Of a stretch of 64,000 nt of DNA, positions 1 to 12,200 are shown piece by piece. This DNA is from Viola odorata. Taxonomy: Eukaryota; Streptophyta; Magnoliopsida; Malpighiales; Violaceae. The first letter of the stretch is position 1, and each line of letters begins with the position of its first letter. Where the stretch lies: contig OY829543.1 in the NCBI GenBank assembly GCA_963691705.1, positions 50,882,564 to 50,946,563 of the forward strand, in the 5' to 3' direction. The notes below the pieces were generated by a model. That model searched no databases. It worked only from the letters and a program-made list of their open reading frames with translations, and was not told where the DNA came from. A program made the position numbers and the translations under genes.

Positions 1-3000
1 AGACATTGAAATCAGTTGATGTGGCAACATTTACAGGGAAGTGACTTCAAAGGGAAGCAGTTGATGTGGCAACATTCTTTCAGTTTCTAATCTTGTCAAA
101 TGATATAAGCTTGTCTTAGAATTGAAGGGAAGAGAACATGATTAAAATTAAGCTCTGATGGGGACAGGATAGCAACTAGGATTTTTGGATTTGTTGTTTG
201 ATGTTAGAAAACAGCAAGAAAATAGGGTTTGGTAGATCGGTTGTGGTGGTTGAATAATCATGTTGATGTTCCGTTTCTCTTGCAAATTATTGCCTGTGTG
301 GGGGAGATGTGAGCTAAAGTTGTTGGAGGAGTCTATGTTTCGATACCAAACCTTCAATTTTTTTTTTAAGGCTTATTTGAATACTCCCTTCCCTATGTCC
401 TTTTAATATTGAGGTTTACTGTTCATGCACGCATATCGAGGAAATAAAATGACGTACTATTTGACCTCAAAAAAATTTGTACTTTTTTTTCTAACGTACG
501 TCCAACAAAAAATTGAGATTTTTTTAAGATCAAATAGTGCGTCATCCGGTTTCTTCAATATGCGTGCATGAACAATAAACGTCAAACAAAAAAAGACGGA
601 TTATTAAATATTATCGTCCGTCGAACTTTTGAAAAAAACAATTATTTTAATATAATTATGCACCGTTGTAAAATTTACTTAAAAATAGACAATACTTTTA
701 CCACCGTATACATTTTCGTAAAACCTTAATTTCCTTTAATAATACTTTTTTTTGGTGTGTAATCCTTTAATAATAGTAATGCGCGAGAAAGAGTATATTG
801 TATATACAATACAATTACATGAATGTGCTGGCCTTGACGGGATTTTTTATTTTATTTGGTGGCTGCACTTTCTTGTCTGTTGTGTCATAAACTGTACAAT
901 TTGGCAAGCCTGGCATTAGGTTTACCTACCTATGGACGATCTGGTTCAACTCATTTCTTTTTAAACCATCTAAAATCTTTTTATTAGATCGAACGAATTT
1001 AAATTCAAAACTTCTGAAATTTTTACAAATTCTTATATTTCTAAAAATTCAAACTCGAGACATTTAATTAAATAATTTTTTTTTAACCATCTCATGTGTG
1101 ACCTCGTTGGGTGGTCTCAACTCATTTTATAATGTAGCTTACTGGAAAGAAAGAAAAAAAACTCATTTTACAATGTAAGGCCTAACTGGCACGTTACTAT
1201 TATTTTAAAGGATATCTCGTTAGAGAATTTAAGATAGGCTCTAGGAAAAAACTATCTTCTCATGCATGAAAAAATATTGATAATTTATTCTTCATAATTT
1301 GGTTATTTTATTACATCATCCACATGTACGAAGCATAAATACGGATACGAGATATGAGATATAGATATATAAATATGGTAAACCGATACAATAAGATACG
1401 ATATGCTTGAGAATAAGTTATTTTCATATATTATTTTTGAATACAAATTTATTGTAAAATATATAATTATATTTCTCAAATATTCAAGATGTTGTAATAT
1501 AAAATATATAAAAAAACAAATATCATTTTATTAAACTCTAAAAATTATTTCATTTTTGAGGCAATAACATGTTTGTAATTCTTATTTTATAAAAAAAAAT
1601 GGACATAATTCCACTGCAAGAGAAAATTATAAATAATCAGTTTTTAGTTTGAAATAAACCAAAAAAAAAATTAGCATAAAACTCCAGCTCCATCATTTAA
1701 AGTGGAATTTGCCAAATCCGAGCAAAAGTTGAAACAACAATTGGCTTGCCAAGTGACTTTTTCTCAATTTCATCACGAATTTATGAATAAAATTTAAGTT
1801 GGATTTAAAAAATAAATAAAAAATTATGCTACTTTAGACCCAATAAACATTAATTATCGCCATTGCTTAGAACCATTTATCCATTTAACCGAGTATATAT
1901 ATAGGCTCATGTGTTTGCACTGCGAAGCGTAGCGTGGGGCACTTTTCTAGTAATTAACTAATAAGCAATTTCATAGTATTCTTTTCAATGTTATCCATGT
2001 GTATCTTTCGTCCCAATACTAAAAACGAGTTAAAAAATATATAAATTGTGTAATGATAAACCTAAAAAAAGTACTTACCTAAAATATATAATCCTTTATT
2101 AAATGGGCCTTACAGCACAAGAGTCAAATACTTTTTTTCATCCTCAATAATAAATGAAATTTTCATAAAAAATTACGGATAAATAAACTTCATCTTATCA
2201 TTCTTTTTACTAATTTTCATTTTCAAGAATTTAAACAAAAAATATATATATTTAATCAAAAAATATTTTTAACAAAAAATAATTATTTCTTACACTAAAT
2301 TAATGAATTTAATCATAAAGACGAAAAAATGGATTTAGAAAATTAAATAAAATATTTAAAATATTTATTCGATTTTATTTTATAAAATTGAAAAAATTAC
2401 CAAAGTAATAAAAGTAATAAAAAAATAAAAAAATTAATACATAAAATAAATATAATAAAAGATAAGGCCGCATGTCTTATCCTAATATTAAAAAATGTAT
2501 CACAAATTTATTGAATGTTTGGGTGGACCTAAACGATTGAAAAACAAGCCCAAACTCGACCCTAAGCTCATCAGGTTCGAGCCACGAGTTTTTTTTTTCT
2601 TTTTTCATACACATCAAATTTAAGATTTTAAAAAAGTAAGAAGAAACGAGAGATGTTGGGGTTTGAACTTAGATCACTTGGATTGCTAACCATCAAACTA
2701 CGTATCACTCTACATTATTACTGTGTAATACTTAATATATGTAATATATATTTCAAAATTTGCGAACAAATTGGTCTAAATTCGGGCTTGTGATAACCAT
2801 GGGGCCGGGGTTCGGGGTGAACCTCCAAGCCCATGCCCGACTGTAGGCCCTCCAAGCTCGAGCCTCGGTCCATCCGACTTAGGCTTCTTTAAAGCCCACA
2901 TAGGGTGGTGCCGGGTAGCCCAATGGGAATCCTGATCCATGCCCAGGTCTAATCTCGTACCAATGATAAAACCGAGATGTTTATTTATACGAGATTGACA

Positions 3001-3556
3001 TCTTTAATTTTAGGTTAATGACCATTGGGAATTACATCTTGATGTTTTTAATGACAATTACATTTTAATAATTAACTTGTATAATAAGTAGTATATTAAT
3101 TACTTAAAATTAATGAATATAAGACAAATTTTGAGTCAACAAGTAAAGTAGAATCGCTCAAATTTCAGTTAAAAAACCTACTAGATTTTCAAAGTATTTT
3201 CAACCGAGATACTCAATAGTCAGATAAAAAATTTAATGGTTAGAAGTTCAACTAGAATTGAATTAAAATGATTCGTAATTTTAATAAATTAGTAAATAAA
3301 TTTAATATTTGTGTAAAGTATAAAAAAATTTAAAGATTTATTTGAGGAGAGATCTAATTTAGGGCTAAAATTGAATAAATTTTGCAAGTTGTAGGTACTC
3401 GAATGACCGAGTTTATAGTTAGAGAATTTAACTAGGACAATCTCAACAGTTAGAGGACTACTCTTACAATTATTCCATTAATATTTGACAGACCCTCCTT
3501 AAACCCTGCTGCCGACTGCCAACAACGGCCACACCACAAGCCGAAAACGGGAAGGC
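1..3556. other. Intergenic AT-rich region
   Basis: I see no supportable gene here. The stretch is very AT-rich with many homopolymer runs. A 19-bp direct repeat (cagttgatgtggcaacatt) occurs near 14-32 and again near 58-76. A degraded Stowaway-like MITE lies at 384-600. A more GC-balanced block at about 2520-2960 looks like old repeat debris but could not be assigned. The short ORFs here have no recognisable content. Confidence 0.6.
384..600. mobile_element. Degraded Stowaway-like MITE
   Basis: The segment starts after TA with ctcccttccctatgtcc and folds back on itself. Its two arms share the blocks tgttcatgcacgcat / atgcgtgcatgaaca and caaatagtgcgtcat / atgacgtactatttg around a central acgtacgt. 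The same internal blocks occur in the much better preserved palindromic copy at 24526-24760, so the two belong to one family. The right end is eroded, which makes the boundary approximate. Confidence 0.65.
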
Positions 3557-6500
3557 ATGAAGTTTTCAGTGAAGGCGTGGAGCAACGGCAAGGCCAGAGC
3601 CGGAGTACTCCACCTGGGTGGCTGCCCTTCCCCTGTAGAAACTCCTGCCCTACTCCTCGCCACACGTAAAGGGCTGCCCACTTTTATTTCCCCTGACCTT
3701 CTTCCTTCCCTCCCTCATCCTGACTCCTCACTCCTTCATGTCTGCCCACTCCACTTGTAAGTATTTCTTCCATTGATGATTGTATATTTTGTTCCACAAA
3801 AAACCTGTTCTTTTATTCAAAATTTGATGCTGTTAAGGTAAACTAATTCAGGTATACACGAGGTGTTGTTTGCACTGTGGTTATGGAATTCTTATATGTG
3901 AATTTGAAGTTTTGTGTTTTTTTGTGTTTTTTTGTTGCAAATGTTGCAAGTTTGGAAGGTGTTTCTTCAAAAATCATATCGAAAATTGGAGGACTCCATC
4001 AGATGGTTGGATTACATGAATGTGGGTTTGTTGCTGTAGCAAGGGATTCTGTTCAGTGCCTTCCGGAATGGAATAGCACAAGTAAACTTGGCGCGTCTTT
4101 TGACACCCCTTCTGGTCGTCATTTGGTAATTTCGCTTCCTTATATTGTTGGAGTGAAGTTGTAGAAGCTATTTTGCTGTAATTTATCCATTGTTAGTTTT
4201 TACATCAGTTTTGATGATGTGATTGCAGATTGACCCAGCAAAATATATGGAATTGATTTTGTCATTGAGGCAGAACCTTTGGGTCACTTTGGCTGATGAG
4301 GTACCTGCTTGGGTATCAGATAAGAGGAACAGAATTTCGGTGGATCGAACTTTAAAATGGCTTGATGAGTGCATTGCACTAAACCCAGCAAATGAAGTAA
4401 GTTTCCCTTTCTTGCTTCAACTGGTAGTATAATGAATGTTATGTTTGCTTTGGTATTTCCATATGTCAAACATGATTGGGGATTTGTTCTATAGTTCTCA
4501 TAGTTCCTTGTCTGCATGACTGAAACCAATATTCAGTATGTTTTTCTGATCAGTTGTTCTTACTTCTTTGTTTCTTTCATAAACTGTAGCATCTTCTAGC
4601 TATATGATCAGTAGAAGGAAGCTTTGCATCTATCAATAGAACTTTGTGGCATTACATGCTCCCTTGACCTCCTACTACTGTCTATGTTTTAATCATATCC
4701 TATTTTACTTCTCACTGAGTGGTGGGAACATATTTAAAGAAATAATTGTTTATACCCAAAGCACTCAAGTCTGGTACAAGTTCTTTATGGTAATTAATAT
4801 ACTTGAACTATACCCAAATCTGTTAAGAAAGTGGATAATAACTAGAATAAATTGGAAATTAAGTGAATGCTTCGATAGCTTCTGTGCTTATATTTAAGAT
4901 TCCAAAGGAGAAACACAGAAATTGGAGGAATGCTGGCTTAGCGTTAGTGACTACCTTTGCCAGGATCCCATTTTATGTTCAAGCGAGAGAGAAATAAATG
5001 GCCAAAGAAAATGATTCATCTGTCAATCTCTTGGGCTTAAAAAAAATGTAGTGTTTTTTTCTTTTCTTTTCTTTTATAAGGTCTGAAATTTATGATGGTT
5101 CCGCTGTCACTATTTCATCATATTCTCACATGTTTGGCAAGTAGAAAATGTTTGGTCATGTGTTAACTATCAAATTTAGACAGCTGGAGCTGTTTGTGGC
5201 GCTATTGTTGGAGGTTCTAGTGTAGAAGAACGGAAACGATGTGCACAAGAAGTTGCCAAGAGAAATGTTTCAGGTATAACCTTCTCTTTCATTATAGTTT
5301 CTTTTTTTAAAATACCTTCTCATGCAATTGTGAATCTGTGATACCAATGAGAAGCTACAGAATGAAGATGCTGCATATGTAACTGAGGCTTCCAACCCAC
5401 CTCTATAGTTTGAAATTTGGAAACTGTTGCTTTTTTTTGGACCATATTAGAATTTATGTACTCCCCCCGCCCCCCTGTTTATTATATTTCCTTCTATTTA
5501 AATCATTGACAGTGACCTTGCATGAAGGAAATGTGTCTTTTGTCTTATTTAGTCAAGGCTAGGCAACTATAGATGTTCCTTTTTCATTGTTTAAGGCTTC
5601 TTGGCTACTCGGAAAAGGACTTTTGCAAGATTAGAAACAATGAAACCTGAGCTGTTCCACGTTAACCAGTGTCTGCCCAGCTAGGAATGCTCTGAATTTC
5701 AAGGAATTTATTTTCCTGTTTTTGTTTAGGTTTTTGTGGTTCCCAGTGAATACCTAAGCCCACAAGCAAGACAGAGAATGGTTTCCACTATGATGAAAAT
5801 GACAAATGTACAGTCAGACTGATTGTTCTCAACCCTCAAGACATTTGCCCCAAACTCACATAAAACCCCTAACTGGGTAAAGTGTAATAACAAAACAGGG
5901 TCCATACCAACACAGACTTCAACAAATATCCAATTTAAAGTTTACCGGGTTGGGTCACAATCTGAGTCCAGACTATTCAAGCCAAAGTAGATTACCACGT
6001 ACTAGTTTTGTGCTAACATGATTGTATTTATTTATAAACGGTTTTCATTTCTTATGTCAGATCGCTCTATATTTAGTTAGTCATCTCAAGTTGTTCAAAT
6101 GATGGTTTTTGCAGGTTATTGGATCGGAGGATTTGGGCTTGGAGAGAGCATGGAAGAGCGTTCTTCTTTGCTTAATTGCGTAACTGTGAGAACCTCAAAC
6201 TGTTAGTATAGAAGATTCATATTTGTGTTTTAAATTTTAATGCAGATGTTTGGTAATTAGAATAAATACATTAACAAAATAAATATGAACTTAGATCATG
6301 GCTCAAGAAAGTTTGGTTCTAAATGATAGGAGTCAATATCAGCATTACTTGATCAAATAGAACCTCTTATGATTTTATTTTATGGTATTGCACCTTAATT
6401 TTCCTCTTTTATATTCTTGGAGTGAATCTCTTGTGGTGCAAGCTTCTTCATATATCCCATTGTTGTTGAAATATATTGGACTTCTATAACTATTATTGTT

Positions 6501-8320
6501 GCTTGGTAAAGCTCTCTAAGATTATGTTAGATTGAAGAAGGTTGTACTTTTGACACTCTGTGAATTCTGATTCCAATATGATATTCTCAGGATAATTTAC
6601 CAGCGGAAAGGCCACGCCTCATCAGTGGGCTTGGACTACCAGGTATGGTTTGACTGTAGTTATTTCCTTAAACTGTAGTCGCCTTTTTGTTATGGAAAAT
6701 GCTTTAATATTTTCCATACAATTTGATTGTAAATATTCTTTTGGAAAACTAAGAGCAACAATAGGTAATTGATACTTTTTATTTGTACCTTTCCCAATTG
6801 CTCAGTGGCGCAAAAGGTAACAACTTTCCTTTTCCAAAGTTTCAGTCCCCTCTTTATTGATTAAAATAAGTACAAGTTTTTGAGCCCTCCTGTTTGGACC
6901 CTCACCCTGTAGCTTAATCTTTTGGTAAATTCCATTGGAACTGTTCTGTTATTGTACTCTTCACTTACATTACTTCTCTTTGGGATGCTTACAGTTTACT
7001 AGTGGCATAATTTATTAGACTTATTTCTTAAATGTGCAAGCTGCCTTGACTACTGTTTTCCTCTGGATGAGAATCCTCACTTCACTAGTGGCACAATTCG
7101 CCATGCAGCTTTTTAATGCCTGTATTTTTGTTTAACATGTGATCTTGCATAACAAGTGAAATTCTTTTGTATGCATGACAGAGGAGGTGTTGGAGGGTAT
7201 TGCTGCTGGCATCGATCTTTTTGACTCATCGTATGTAACTCACTTTGTTCTCAACTGAGCATTTGTATAGTTCCTGTGTCTTGTCTCGAAGGGCTTATAA
7301 AAGTTAGATTTTTGCAGGTACATTTACCATCTTACTCTAGGGGGTTTTGCTCTTACCTTTCCACTTGACAGCAGTGAATTTGATGAATCTCATACTCAGT
7401 TGAGTGATATAGGAACTGACCCGACGAAGATTAATCTCAAAGCAACAATTTACAGGTAACCTTTTTGTCATTTGTAGTGCTTTTTGGGTTCTTTTGGGTA
7501 TTAATTGAAGTTCTAAATTCTGTGAAACATCCATCTATCAAGGTATTGTTTTATAGATAGTATGTTCTTGGTTACTATTCTGCTAGAATTTAAGACCTGG
7601 AAGTTTGAATGTTTCTGTTAAGTGTCAGTTAAACCTCCTTTTTTTCTTTAGGAATCATTGCCATTTCCTTTTCAATTGCTTTAAAAAGCTATGACATTTA
7701 ACAGAACATGATAACAACATTACAGAAAGCAGTGAAAACCATTAAACTCTTCCAACTAATTAGGACTATATGTGCAGTGAAAATGGTGCGCATGCCAGTA
7801 GCTGTCCTATAGACATGACTAAAGTTTAACTGCAGAAAATGAAAAGTAAAACACTAAGACAATATATGCTTTAGGCGTTATGATGTCTCATTTTATCAAT
7901 TAAGTGCAACCATGGTTTGATTAATATATGAAAACTTTCTTGCGATAATGAAAGAATATAGGTTATAATGTGAGACTATATGTTGGTTGTGTGTTTTCTT
8001 TCAGGAAAGATACAACTCCAATTGTTGAAAGCTGTAGTTGCTATACTTGCCAGAATCATACTAAAGCCTACCTGAATCACTTGCTCAATGTTCATGAAAT
8101 GCTGGCTCAGATTCTAATAGAAATGTAAGAGTGTATTTTCCTTCAAATATTACAAAGATTCATAACGATTGTACTGACACAATGTCGTTGTTATGGCAGT
8201 CACAATACTCACCACTATCTAGGGTTCTTCAGTTCAGTAAGAGAAGCGATAAATGAAGGCATGTTTGACGAATTCCGAGAACTCTTTGTTCAGAGAAGGC
8301 GCAATTATCTTTCGGCATAA
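3557..8320 (+). CDS. QTRT2: Queuine tRNA-ribosyltransferase accessory subunit 2 (QTRT2-like)
   Basis: Ten exons joined by eye keep one frame and give 395 residues: 3557-3756, 3951-4125, 4229-4396, 5180-5273, 6115-6185, 6591-6642, 7182-7230, 7318-7455, 8005-8124, 8200-8320. All introns are GT-AG. The protein begins MKFSVKAWSNGKARAG. It belongs to the TGT/queuine transferase family, which exchanges guanine 34 of certain tRNAs for queuine; QTRT2 is the non-catalytic partner of QTRT1. The zinc site is complete: CSCYTC followed 30 residues later by His (C-x-C-x2-C-x29-H) in exons 9-10. The motifs GGFGLGES and GGFALTFPL are visible. The catalytic DxFDCVxPTR region reads DLFDSSYIYHLT, as expected for the accessory rather than the catalytic subunit. 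The start is the first ATG and gives a family-typical N-terminus. Exon 2 start (3951) rests on frame and homology and is the least certain junction. Confidence 0.9.
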
Positions 8321-9213
8321 GTCTGTTCTGGCCCCTTGCATATTATACATGTTGAAAGGCTAGGAGTTTGTATGTTTCAGTTATCCCAGATTGCTCAGAA
8401 CAAGACTATTTTGTCATACTGATACTGTTGAACCGACAATAGACCAGAGAAGAATGCACCTTGCAAGTTTTCGCACGGTGCTGGTGGTAGTGGGAGGAGT
8501 GTAACTGCCGCGGTGGGGACAAAACAGTCACAGCTGCACACTTCAATTTGGATTCAAGTCCTTCTTTGAACCAACAATAAGGTAGCTAACTAACTGAGTG
8601 TGGCAACTAGAAAGAAGGGGTTATGTTAGTTTAGTGATTGTATGGTTCATTTGTTATGTTGTGTTTGTTTGATTACACGAGTCCATTGCCATGCCAGATT
8701 GGTTTTTAGCATTTAATATATTAACAATTATTTAGTATATTAAAAATTAAATAATAGTTTTGCCATTTTATTTTTTTTCTTTTTAGTTGTCTATTTTTCA
8801 TTTTTAATGCTGTTAGTTAGTATTTTTTTAATTATTTTTTTTATTTTTTTTATAAATTACAAAATTCAACCCAATCAATTTAAAACATGTTAATTTTAGA
8901 TTTGTCAATTTAAAATGGAGTAATTATTAAAGTGTATTTGTAATCAAAATTAATAATTATTTTAGTACGTAAAATTATTATTAAATTTATTAAATGGACA
9001 ACTATGAGTACTTAATATGTGAAATACTCCCTCCCTTATTTTATAGATAACTTTTTGCAGTACAAGGGGAAAAAATGAAGCCTCAAACTACTCTAAACAA
9101 CTTCATTCAAGTCTCTAGCTATTTGAACTTTCTTTTCGAAAAAATAAAAGTTACTAGAATTTTGATCGAAAGTTACTAGAACTAGTGGCCAAATAGCATG
9201 GTCCATAAAAAAA
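8321..9213. other. Convergent intergenic spacer
   Basis: This spacer lies between the 3' ends of the QTRT2-like gene (+) and the thioredoxin-fold gene (-), so it should hold both 3' UTRs and terminators. From about 8700 it is AT-rich. One lone MITE-like end (ctccctcccttattttatag, near 9028) has no partner that I could find. Confidence 0.6.
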
Positions 9214-12200
9214 CTATGTTGCAGCTGCTGCTGAGTATGTCTCGAACAGGTAAGCCAGGATTTTCTTATAATCACCCATTTGAGCACCAGAGTTGGGATC
9301 GATTAAATAAGGCACCTGTAAAATATCGATGGAATAAAAACGTTACTGCTCTTACAATTGGGATGTGACAAAGTAAATGACTCCATTCCAACACAAGCTA
9401 TTATCCATTTTGTCTGCAGGATTGAGGTTTACCTCTTCTGATCCCGATACATCTACGAGTAACTTCTTTCGCTGCGATCCTGCTCCGACGTTTAGAAGGA
9501 CGTATGGAAGCTCCAATTCACATAGTGCCTCCCGCACAATTCTCGCATACTATCATGACAGACCCGTGGTTAAAAGCGAGTATTAACACTACAATCTTCT
9601 GTGAATAATTGTGCAGTAGGTATGCAGCATAATGTTTCTCTATATACAAATAGTTCTTGTAAAAGTTAGTAATGGAAGAAGTTGTGTTGCAAGTCAAGGA
9701 TAGATCCAAAAGTAGCAGAGATTTAGTTTTTCTATTATCATAAAAGTTTTGGTTAAGACATCTCTTCGCCTTTTGCACGTGAAAAAAATGTCAGCAGTTC
9801 TGTTTCTCAAGCCAGCAAGATTCTTTTGTTTTCAAAATGCAAAACAAATCTGTCAAACCCAGAACAAGCATGCCCACATCATTTTCTCGTAAACAAGAGA
9901 ATGTGAAATTTATTTTCGATTAAACTATAGTGGCAATTCTAGAGATGAACCAACAAAGACAATTTCTTACTGGATTGTTCTCATACGAGAAAAGTTCCAA
10001 TTTCTTCGATGGCGAATCAGGAGTGGCCTTTTCCCATAAACTCATTCCTCTACCTGCTCTTAGAATTGTTGGCACCCATCCTGTCAACAATGTGCTGGAG
10101 AAGAGAGTATCCACCAATTAGTCTCATGTCAAGGTAAAAAAGGAAAGCGACAGCTAACGTTTTTGGCCAAATTCCAGATCCAATACCTCTCTAGAAGCCC
10201 TGTTGATGGGCTGCTTCCACTACCATATCGCTGAAATAAGTATTTCACAATATCACCTATCATAGTAACCAAAAAAATGCATCAGAAACTTGTCAGGAAA
10301 ATATTTTATGATACATTTGTTGATTACCATAGTGTTTGGTCTCCCACTCATGTTGGTCTCCCACTCATCCATGTTTTACTCATCCATGTTCTACTCATCC
10401 GTGTTCTCCGGCTCCCCTCCACTCAATCAAGAACCATTAGGCTCTATTAATACTTAAACATCAATCTCTTGTATACTATGAAAATCTAATGCAATAAACA
10501 TTCTCCTCTCCTTTCATCCGTTCACTTACTTCTACCCTTCATGCATGAATACTATTCATGCATGCCTACTGTTCATTAAATACCAACTTACTATTTTCTA
10601 CTTGGTAGCGGAGCAGAGGTTGAAATAATTCATTATGAGCAAATCTGAAGATGAAAGCTCTAGTAAAAAATCTGGTCCTTCATCTGCTCCGATTATTTTG
10701 CAATCTGAAACCTCTTCCTTCAACCCCGGGATCATCCTTGATGAAACAAACTACGATGTTTGGTCCCAAATGGCCGAGATGTTAATTGCTGAAAAAGAAA
10801 AACTTTCCTTCATCCGTGGTAATACTCCATTACCTACGGAGGAGGATGATGGATATGAAAAATGGTATGCAGAAAATCAAAAGGTCAAGAGATGGTTGTT
10901 GATGTCAATGTCCACAACTATCATGAAGCGGTACATCCGTCTACCTACTGCCCGGGAAATCTGGAGGGCGTTATCTACAGCCTTCTACGATGGAGCAGAT
11001 GAATTACAAGTGTATACCCTCAACCAACGAGCCATGCCTCTGTATTCAGCTTCTGCACTGGATCGGGCAACCACGTTTTGCTTCTTGCTTCTCCATGTCA
11101 CGAGGTTACCTCCTACAAAGGTAAAGTACCCTGAAGTGGATCGTCTATCGTCAATCGATCCTACCTACTACCCTGAAGTGGATCGTCTATCGTCAATCGG
11201 TCAACCAACGAGCTTTTTCGGCCAAACAAAATCATCGAGAGCTCTCTATTTTTTATGGCGAGCTCGTTGAAATTTTCAGTGAACTTGATCACCGTGACAA
11301 GGTGATTATGGAAAATGCAAAAGATGTTGAGTTGTACCGTAAATCAATTCAACGGTTAAGGGTACACATATTTCTAGCCGGTTTGGATGATGAATTCAAA
11401 CAGGTGCGTGGTGATATCTTAAGAAAGGATCCGGTTCCTGAATTAGAGGGATGTTACTCCTTGATTCGTCGTGAGGCCGCTCAAAAAACATCAATGACTG
11501 GAGAAACCGAGAAAGGTGAAGCTTCCGCTCTTATCAGTCGCAATCCGCACGCTAAGGCTCAAGGAAAGTCCAACAAATCTGCTTATAAATGTACACATTG
11601 CAACCAGACAGGTCATTCAAAGGAACGTTGCTTTCATCTGGTGGGATACCCTGAATGGTGGGATCATAACCGTGATCCACGAAGGAAGAAGGAAAATCAT
11701 GCATCCACCACTGCAGCAGTTACAACAAATGATGAAGCTGCCTCAGGTGATGCTGCATCCGCACTAGTAACCATGACAGGTAACAGTGATAATCACGGTA
11801 AGGCTTTAACTATCCACAACACTGTTTTGAATGATACATGGATAATTGATTCTGGTGCCTCCGATCATATGACAACTGATTCTAGCCATGTTAAAACCAT
11901 AAAACAATCCTCACAAAAATCGGTATCTACTGCTGATGGTAACTTGACCCCAGTTGTTGGGGAAGGGTCAATATCCCTTACTAAAACCTTAAATCTAGAC
12001 TCAGTTCTGGTCGTACCATCCTTAAATTATAATCTCTTATCCGTGTCTCAAATAACTGATGCTTTATACTGTGTGGTAATTTTTTGGCCTGACTCGTGTT
12101 TTTAAGGACATCCGAACAAGGCAGACGATTGGTTGTGGTGTTAGGAGAGGGAAGTTGTATTACCTCGACTTGAAGTCACAAAGCTCTGATCAGTTGCGTA

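Noticed and set aside
9028..9060. Possible Stowaway MITE starting ctccctccc
   Set aside because: No matching inverted end found within 400 bp.
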